64,000 bases of DNA, from assembly GCA_905181955.1 (NCBI GenBank), contig CAJJAC010000009.1:124001-188000 (forward strand), given 5' to 3'. Origin of the DNA: SAR86 cluster bacterium SAR86B. Lineage in GTDB: Bacteria > Pseudomonadota > Gammaproteobacteria > Magnimaribacterales > D2472. Within the stretch, counting starts at the first letter, position 1. Each line of letters begins with the position of its first letter. The notes under the pieces were generated by a model. That model saw only the letters and a program-made list of their open reading frames with translations, was not told the origin of the DNA and did no database searches. The position numbers and the translations under genes are program-made. Of this stretch, positions 59,543 through 64,000 are shown one piece after another.

Positions 59543-61177
59543 ATGTCCTATCAGGTTTTAGCTCGAAAATATCGTCCAACTAACTTCGAAGAGGTTGTTG
59601 GTCAAGACCATGTTGTTCAAGCATTAAGTAACAGCATATCCCAAGACAGAATCCATCAAGCGTATCTTTTGGCTGGCACAAGAGGTGTTGGAAAAACAAC
59701 AATTGCTAGAATCTTGGCTAAGTGCTTAAATTGCCAATCTGAAGAAAACCCCGTCACTATCCCATGTGATAAGTGCAATGTTTGCGAAGAGATAAAGGTA
59801 GGAAGGCATTTAGAGTTTCTAGAAATAGACGCAGCATCAAGAACTGGTGTTGATGATATGAGAGAGCTTATTGATAATGTTCAATACAAACCCGCTAATG
59901 GGCTTTACAAAATTTATTTAATTGATGAAGTTCATATGCTTTCAAGAGCAAGTTTTAATGCCTTATTAAAAACTCTTGAAGAGCCACCAGAGCATGTAGT
60001 CTTTATTTTTGCTACAACAGATCCAGATAAGATTCCTAAGACAGTTTTATCAAGATGTCTTCAATTAAACCTAAAAACAGTAGCTCATAACATCCTTCAG
60101 GATCATTTAGCTTCCATAGTAAAAAATGAAGAAGTTCCTAATGATAATGAGGCCTTGGGACTTATAGCAGATAGTGCGAATGGTTCAGTTAGAGACGCTC
60201 TTACATTGCTTGATCAGGCTATTGCTCATGGCGCAGGATCTATTAATTTAGATGAGGTTAAATCTTTATTAGGAACTATAGATCATTCATATTTATATGG
60301 AATGATGCATTCAGTTATAAATGGGGATGGTAAAAATGCTTTTCATCATCTTGATTCTATAGCTGAACTTAATCCAGAGTACGATCATATTTTACAAAGT
60401 ATTATTTCCATTCTTCATAAAGTTTCTTTGGAGCAAGTTCTCAATAATAGTGATACAGATGAGATTAAAGAATTAGCTTCAATAATTGATCCTGAGTTTT
60501 GCCAGTTGCTATATGAAATCACCGTAAACGCTTATTCAATGTTTCATGTTCACCCAAACCCAAAAGAAGCCTTAGAGATATGCCTTCTTCGAATGTTGGC
60601 TTTTAATCCCTTAAAGCAACCTTTAGAGACTAGTATTGAAGCCTCAGGAATTGAAAAAAAAAATAATAAAATAGAATCACCTCCGCCAATAAAAATAAAT
60701 AAACCTATAGAAGAAAAAGCTCAAACTATTGAGCAGCCACCCATAGCCCCATTAATCGAAGAAGCTAAGGTTGAACAAGAAGAGCCCTCTATATCAGTTC
60801 AGTCCTATGAAGACTGGAATAAGGCTTATCTCTCAATGGATTTAAGTGCATTTTCAGAAGCTTTATTTGGCAATCTTGAATTTTCATCTCATGAGAGATC
60901 ATCAATAACATTAAAGGGAGATATAGATAAATCTTCAATTCCTCAAAGTGTTTTAACTGAATTTCAAGATGAATGTTCTAGTTTTTTTAAAGTTAAAATT
61001 ACTCTTAAATTTGAACAAGGATCATGCGAAAATAGTCCATCAAGTATTAAGCTTAAAGCGAATAACGTGAAACAATCATCAGCTCAATCGTCTATTACTA
61101 ACGATGCTGGCATTCAGGATATTATGAAGAAATTTAACGGCAAGATTCAAGATGGATCAATCAAACCCCTAGATTAA
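59543..61177 (+). CDS. dnaX: DNA polymerase III tau subunit (and possible gamma) DnaX
   Basis: 544 residues. AAA+ clamp-loader ATPase with Walker A GTRGVGKT (45-52), the four-Cys zinc module (CLNCQ...CDKCNVC), Walker B LIDEVH, and SRC (arginine finger). Domain III ends near residue 365, then a Pro/Glu/Lys linker and the tau-specific C-terminus. At codons 371-374 lies an A10 tract (60654-60663) where slippage would give a gamma-like short form. Typical tau is about 640, so this C-terminus is compact. The recR start is one base after its stop. Confidence 0.95.
   Translation: MSYQVLARKYRPTNFEEVVGQDHVVQALSNSISQDRIHQAYLLAGTRGVGKTTIARILAKCLNCQSEENPVTIPCDKCNVCEEIKVGRHLEFLEIDAASRTGVDDMRELIDNVQYKPANGLYKIYLIDEVHMLSRASFNALLKTLEEPPEHVVFIFATTDPDKIPKTVLSRCLQLNLKTVAHNILQDHLASIVKNEEVPNDNEALGLIADSANGSVRDALTLLDQAIAHGAGSINLDEVKSLLGTIDHSYLYGMMHSVINGDGKNAFHHLDSIAELNPEYDHILQSIISILHKVSLEQVLNNSDTDEIKELASIIDPEFCQLLYEITVNAYSMFHVHPNPKEALEICLLRMLAFNPLKQPLETSIEASGIEKKNNKIESPPPIKINKPIEEKAQTIEQPPIAPLIEEAKVEQEEPSISVQSYEDWNKAYLSMDLSAFSEALFGNLEFSSHERSSITLKGDIDKSSIPQSVLTEFQDECSSFFKVKITLKFEQGSCENSPSSIKLKANNVKQSSAQSSITNDAGIQDIMKKFNGKIQDGSIKPLD
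60654..60663 (+). promoter_or_regulatory. A10 slippery tract in dnaX
   Basis: Ten consecutive A follow codon 371. With eleven A the frame stops at once (TAA after codon 374); with nine A it stops at TAG after codon 376. Both lie just past domain III. Confidence 0.55.
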
Positions 61178-61178
61178 A

Positions 61179-61766
61179 ATGACTAAAGATCTCTTAAATG
61201 ATTTAATCCAAGCTTTAACAATACTTCCAGGTGTTGGAAAAAAATCTGCTCAACGTATGGCTCTTTACTTATTGGATAAAAATAAACAAGGTGCAAAAAT
61301 AATGGCTTCTACCTTGCTTGAAGCTGTTGAAGATATTTCTCGATGTAAACGTTGCAGAATGCTGACATCCAATGATTTATGTAGAGTTTGTTCTGATCTA
61401 TCAAGAGATGATAAAAGTATATGTATAGTTGAATCGCCATCAGATGTTTTAGCAATTGAGTCTACCGGAGGCTATAAGGGTAAATATTTTGTTTTACTTG
61501 GGAGACTATCTCCTATTGAGGGAGTAGGACCAGAAGAGCTAGGTATAGATGAACTTCTTATTATTATAGAATCAGAAGGTATTGAAGAATTAATTCTTGC
61601 TACAAGCTCTACAGTCGAAGGTGACGCTACAGGTATGTATATTAAAGACCATATTCCTGATATTAAGGTATCTAGAATATCTTATGGCATTCCTATTGGC
61701 GGTGAATTAGAGTATGTCGATAGCAATACAATTGCTCAAGCAATTCAAGGAAGGACAGAGGTATAA
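61179..61766 (+). CDS. recR: Recombination protein RecR
   Basis: 195 residues. N-terminal HhH ([17 protein letters not shown]), a C4 zinc finger (CKRCRML...CRVC), the Toprim domain ([13 protein letters not shown]...[16 protein letters not shown]), and a C-terminal Walker-like tail. It works with RecF/RecO in gap repair. The gene usually between dnaX and recR in Gammaproteobacteria (ybaB) is absent; there is only one spacer base. Confidence 0.95.
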   Translation: MTKDLLNDLIQALTILPGVGKKSAQRMALYLLDKNKQGAKIMASTLLEAVEDISRCKRCRMLTSNDLCRVCSDLSRDDKSICIVESPSDVLAIESTGGYKGKYFVLLGRLSPIEGVGPEELGIDELLIIIESEGIEELILATSSTVEGDATGMYIKDHIPDIKVSRISYGIPIGGELEYVDSNTIAQAIQGRTEV

Positions 61767-61767
61767 A

Positions 61768-62337
61768 ATGAGTATCAAATCAGATAAGTGGATAAAAAAG
61801 ATGTCATTAAACGAAAAGATGATAGAACCTTTTTCTGATAATCAGGTGAGGGTAGATGAAAAAGGTAATAAGCTTATCTCCTATGGAGTATCTAGTTATG
61901 GATACGACGTAAGGTGCTCTGATGAATTTAAAGTATTTACAAATATACATTCTGTAACAGTTGATCCAAAGAATTTTGATGATAATAGTTTTATAGATAT
62001 TCAATCAGATGTTTGCGTAATACCACCTAATTCATTTGCTTTAGCAAGAACTGTTGAGTATTTTAAGATTCCAAGAAATGTACTAACAATTTGTTTAGGT
62101 AAGTCAACTTATGCTAGATGTGGAATCATAGTTAATGTGACACCACTCGAGCCTGAGTGGGAGGGGCATGTCACCTTGGAGTTCTCAAATACAACTAATC
62201 TACCTGCAAAAATTTATGCTGGCGAAGGTGTAGCGCAAATGATTTTCTTTGAGTCAGATGAGGATTGTGAAACTAGTTATAAGGATAGAGGCGGTAAATA
62301 CCAAGGACAGCTCGGAGTAACTTTACCCAAGACTTAG
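61768..62337 (+). CDS. dcd: dCTP deaminase
   Basis: 189 residues from the ATG at 61768, one base after the recR stop; a longer frame reads back into recR. Motifs [48 protein letters not shown] (active site) and AQMIFF are characteristic. It makes dUTP from dCTP for dTMP synthesis. The length matches E. coli (193). Confidence 0.95.
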   Translation: MSIKSDKWIKKMSLNEKMIEPFSDNQVRVDEKGNKLISYGVSSYGYDVRCSDEFKVFTNIHSVTVDPKNFDDNSFIDIQSDVCVIPPNSFALARTVEYFKIPRNVLTICLGKSTYARCGIIVNVTPLEPEWEGHVTLEFSNTTNLPAKIYAGEGVAQMIFFESDEDCETSYKDRGGKYQGQLGVTLPKT

Positions 62338-63024
62338 TATTTTTTGCAATTTAAGTCTTTCAGTAGCAGCTTCTTTTTTATCAATAACTTCTAAAATAAG
62401 AAAGCCTAATTCTGGAACTAAATAATACTCAGTAACTCTTGAGTCTTGTTCTCTAATCCTTTCAATGACGACAGATTTATAGGATTCACCATCAAATTCA
62501 TATATATCATTTCTTGCAAATTTATAGGTATTTACCTCTATGTCACCATCTCTAATATTCTGAAGTGCTATTTTAAAAGGGCTGTAATCTTTTGAATCAA
62601 TCATTTTTTTAACATTTATTCGCATTTGGACTTGAGCATTTAATGGATCTAGAATTTTTAGATCTTTTTGATATGAAATTTCCCATTTATTTTGACCTGA
62701 AGATTCAATAACTCCATTACCTTTTCCATATTTAATTAAATATTTTCTTTTTATTAAAAATGCTTTTATTGTCACTAAGTATTTTTCTGAAAATACCTGA
62801 TTGTTTATAACGTCAAAAGTTGATTCAAAAAATAATTTTATAATTTTTGTTTTAGCATCAAAGGTAATAGAGGCTTTGTTATCATCTGTCTTAAATTCTC
62901 TAATTCCAGTTACTGAAAATTGTTCAGTCTCAAAAAGATACTCAGCTTTATAATCTTGAACCTCATTAGCTTTAACTAATAATGGAAGTATTAATATTAG
63001 AACTAGAATTTTTTTAAATTTCAT
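62323..63024 (-). CDS. DUF3108 periplasmic protein
   Basis: 233 residues with a signal peptide ([15 protein letters not shown]). The DUF3108 pattern is seen in YKAEYLF...[14 protein letters not shown] and the end [20 protein letters not shown]. It follows purN, as in many Gammaproteobacteria. The function is unknown. It overlaps purN by 11 bases and dcd (convergent) by 15. Confidence 0.8.
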   Translation of the reverse strand: MKFKKILVLILILPLLVKANEVQDYKAEYLFETEQFSVTGIREFKTDDNKASITFDAKTKIIKLFFESTFDVINNQVFSEKYLVTIKAFLIKRKYLIKYGKGNGVIESSGQNKWEISYQKDLKILDPLNAQVQMRINVKKMIDSKDYSPFKIALQNIRDGDIEVNTYKFARNDIYEFDGESYKSVVIERIREQDSRVTEYYLVPELGFLILEVIDKKEAATERLKLQKILSLG

Positions 63025-63640
63025 AATTTTTATATATCACTTCTTGGTCTAAGCCTGTTTTTTTAAGATTAATTTCGCCTGAGGCTATCATACCTATAAC
63101 TTTCGGAAACAAAAGATGCTCAGCTTTATGAATTCTTTCAATCAGATCATCAAGCTTCTGATCCACATTAACTGATATCCTTGCCTGAGCTACTATGGGG
63201 CCAGCATCAAGCTCTTCTGAAACAGAATGAACTGTTACACCATGCTGAGTATCTTTATTTGCTATAACCTGCCCATGAGTATTAAGTCCTGGGTATTTTG
63301 GTAACAGTGAGGGATGAATATTAATCATCATACCCTGAAAAGCTGATGTCATAACAGGCGACAATATTCTCATAAAGCCAGCTAAGACAATAAGATTAGG
63401 TTCAAATCTGTTTATAGATGATACCAATGCAGCATCAAAGCTTTCACGTGAATCATAGTCATTATGATTAATTACTTTTGAGGGAATATTAAACTTTTTA
63501 GCTCTCTCAAGACCAAAAGCATCTGCATTATTACTAATAACGCCTACGACATTTCCATCAATTGCTCTAGCTTCACAAGCCTGCATAATTGCCTCTAGGT
63601 TTGAACCACTTCCAGAGATTAATACAATTATTTTAAACAC
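63014..63640 (-). CDS. purN: Phosphoribosylglycinamide formyltransferase (GART)
   Basis: 208 residues. LISGSGSNLEAI (phosphate loop), GFMRILSP, NIHPSLLPKYPG (catalytic Asn-His) and GVTVHSVSEELDAGPIVAQ with catalytic Asp are all present. It uses 10-formyl-THF in the third step of purine synthesis. It lies 2 bases after purM on the same strand. Confidence 0.95.
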   Translation of the reverse strand: MFKIIVLISGSGSNLEAIMQACEARAIDGNVVGVISNNADAFGLERAKKFNIPSKVINHNDYDSRESFDAALVSSINRFEPNLIVLAGFMRILSPVMTSAFQGMMINIHPSLLPKYPGLNTHGQVIANKDTQHGVTVHSVSEELDAGPIVAQARISVNVDQKLDDLIERIHKAEHLLFPKVIGMIASGEINLKKTGLDQEVIYKNYEI

Positions 63641-63642
63641 TA

Positions 63643-64000
63643 TTATAAATATGTAACTGGCGTGTCTGTGTCTCTATCATGAACATTACCTAGATAAAAC
63701 GCTTCATAGCCAGATTTTTTAACACAGTCCATAGCTTCTTGTTTTAGCGATTGATCTACAATTAACGTCATCCCAATGCCGCAATTAAATATCCTATACA
63801 TATCACCATCAGAAATACTTCCTTGAGCTTGAAGCCATTTAAAAACCTCAGGCATTTCCCATGAATCTTTAAAGATATCAATATTTAATCCAGTAGGAAT
63901 TATTCTTGGTATATTTTCAGTAATCCCGCCACCAGTAATATGGGCCATACCGTTAACTTTTATAGTTTGTAGAATTTCTTTTATAAGTTCTGGGTATAAA
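63643..64000 (-). CDS. purM: Phosphoribosylformylglycinamidine cyclo-ligase, 5' end outside the window
   Basis: The frame remains open to the window edge past an internal ATG at 63948, so the gene begins beyond 64000. The visible 118 residues are the C-terminal AIR synthetase domain: NGMAHITGGGITENIPRI, then FNCGIGM, and a glycine-poor end. Upstream residues LYPELIKEIL fit. It forms AIR in purine synthesis. Confidence 0.93.
   Translation of the reverse strand, partial: LYPELIKEILQTIKVNGMAHITGGGITENIPRIIPTGLNIDIFKDSWEMPEVFKWLQAQGSISDGDMYRIFNCGIGMTLIVDQSLKQEAMDCVKKSGYEAFYLGNVHDRDTDTPVTYL

Overview
This 64 kb window is a compact, visibly AT-rich bacterial chromosome segment with almost no intergenic space. 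No gene-free stretch reaches 300 bases. The gene content points to Gammaproteobacteria: smc-zipA-ligA in series, a two-domain MnmC, exodeoxyribonuclease I, purM-purN followed by a DUF3108 gene, a homodimer-type AceE and an AceF with the Azotobacter-like catalytic Asn. The low G+C, tight packing, acyl-CoA dehydrogenases and several marine-type membrane and secreted proteins fit a streamlined oligotrophic marine lineage such as SAR86. That assignment is inference; no 16S gene is present. I see no prophage, insertion sequence or CRISPR array.

Layout. 1-5.3 kb: edge of a hotdog-fold thioesterase, aceE-aceF, and a secreted endonuclease/phosphatase-like protein. 5.3-7.5 kb: MerC-like and cupin genes, then an O-acetylhomoserine sulfhydrylase gene with a structured pseudoknot-capable leader. 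7.5-14.2 kb: a complete cytochrome c maturation operon, ccmABCDEFGHI, including a short ccmD and a divergent ccmI. 14.2-20.6 kb: smc, zipA, ligA and a lytic-transglycosylase-like lipoprotein. 20.6-30 kb: M16 peptidase, lipoprotein, mnmC, alkyl-sulfatase-like lipoprotein and a tandem acyl-CoA dehydrogenase pair. 30-39.5 kb: small membrane proteins and a 2668-residue cadherin-repeat subtilase lipoprotein. 39.5-50.7 kb: two tRNA genes (Leu-UAG, Val-GAC), an MFS transporter, AMP nucleosidase, CaxA-type exchanger, a short-chain dehydrogenase, LysR/acyl-CoA dehydrogenase, sbcB, an esterase lipoprotein, and a pseudoazurin operon with two tiny membrane proteins. 50.7-58 kb: SLC13 permease, MscS, Thr/Ser dehydratase, DsbD and Hsp20. 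58-64 kb: small envelope proteins, recX, dnaX-recR-dcd, then DUF3108-purN-purM on the other strand.

The genes fall into a few functional themes. One is energy metabolism and cytochrome/thiol redox biogenesis: PDH, Ccm, DsbD and pseudoazurin. A second is DNA replication, segregation and repair: SMC, LigA, ExoI, RecX, DnaX, RecR and Dcd. A third is fatty-acid or lipid catabolism.

The observations most worth a second look are these: an SMC protein with no recognisable hinge, whose arms are built of exact-period tandem repeats (429 bp and 360 bp); a SAM-II/V-like pseudoknot leader before metY; an A10 tract in dnaX where slippage in either direction gives a gamma-length product; a heat-shock promoter plus ROSE-like RNA thermometer before hsp20; a cadherin-subtilase giant with a copper-site-bearing insertion; and a translationally coupled pair of micro-membrane-proteins feeding into pseudoazurin, one of them only 51 residues long.
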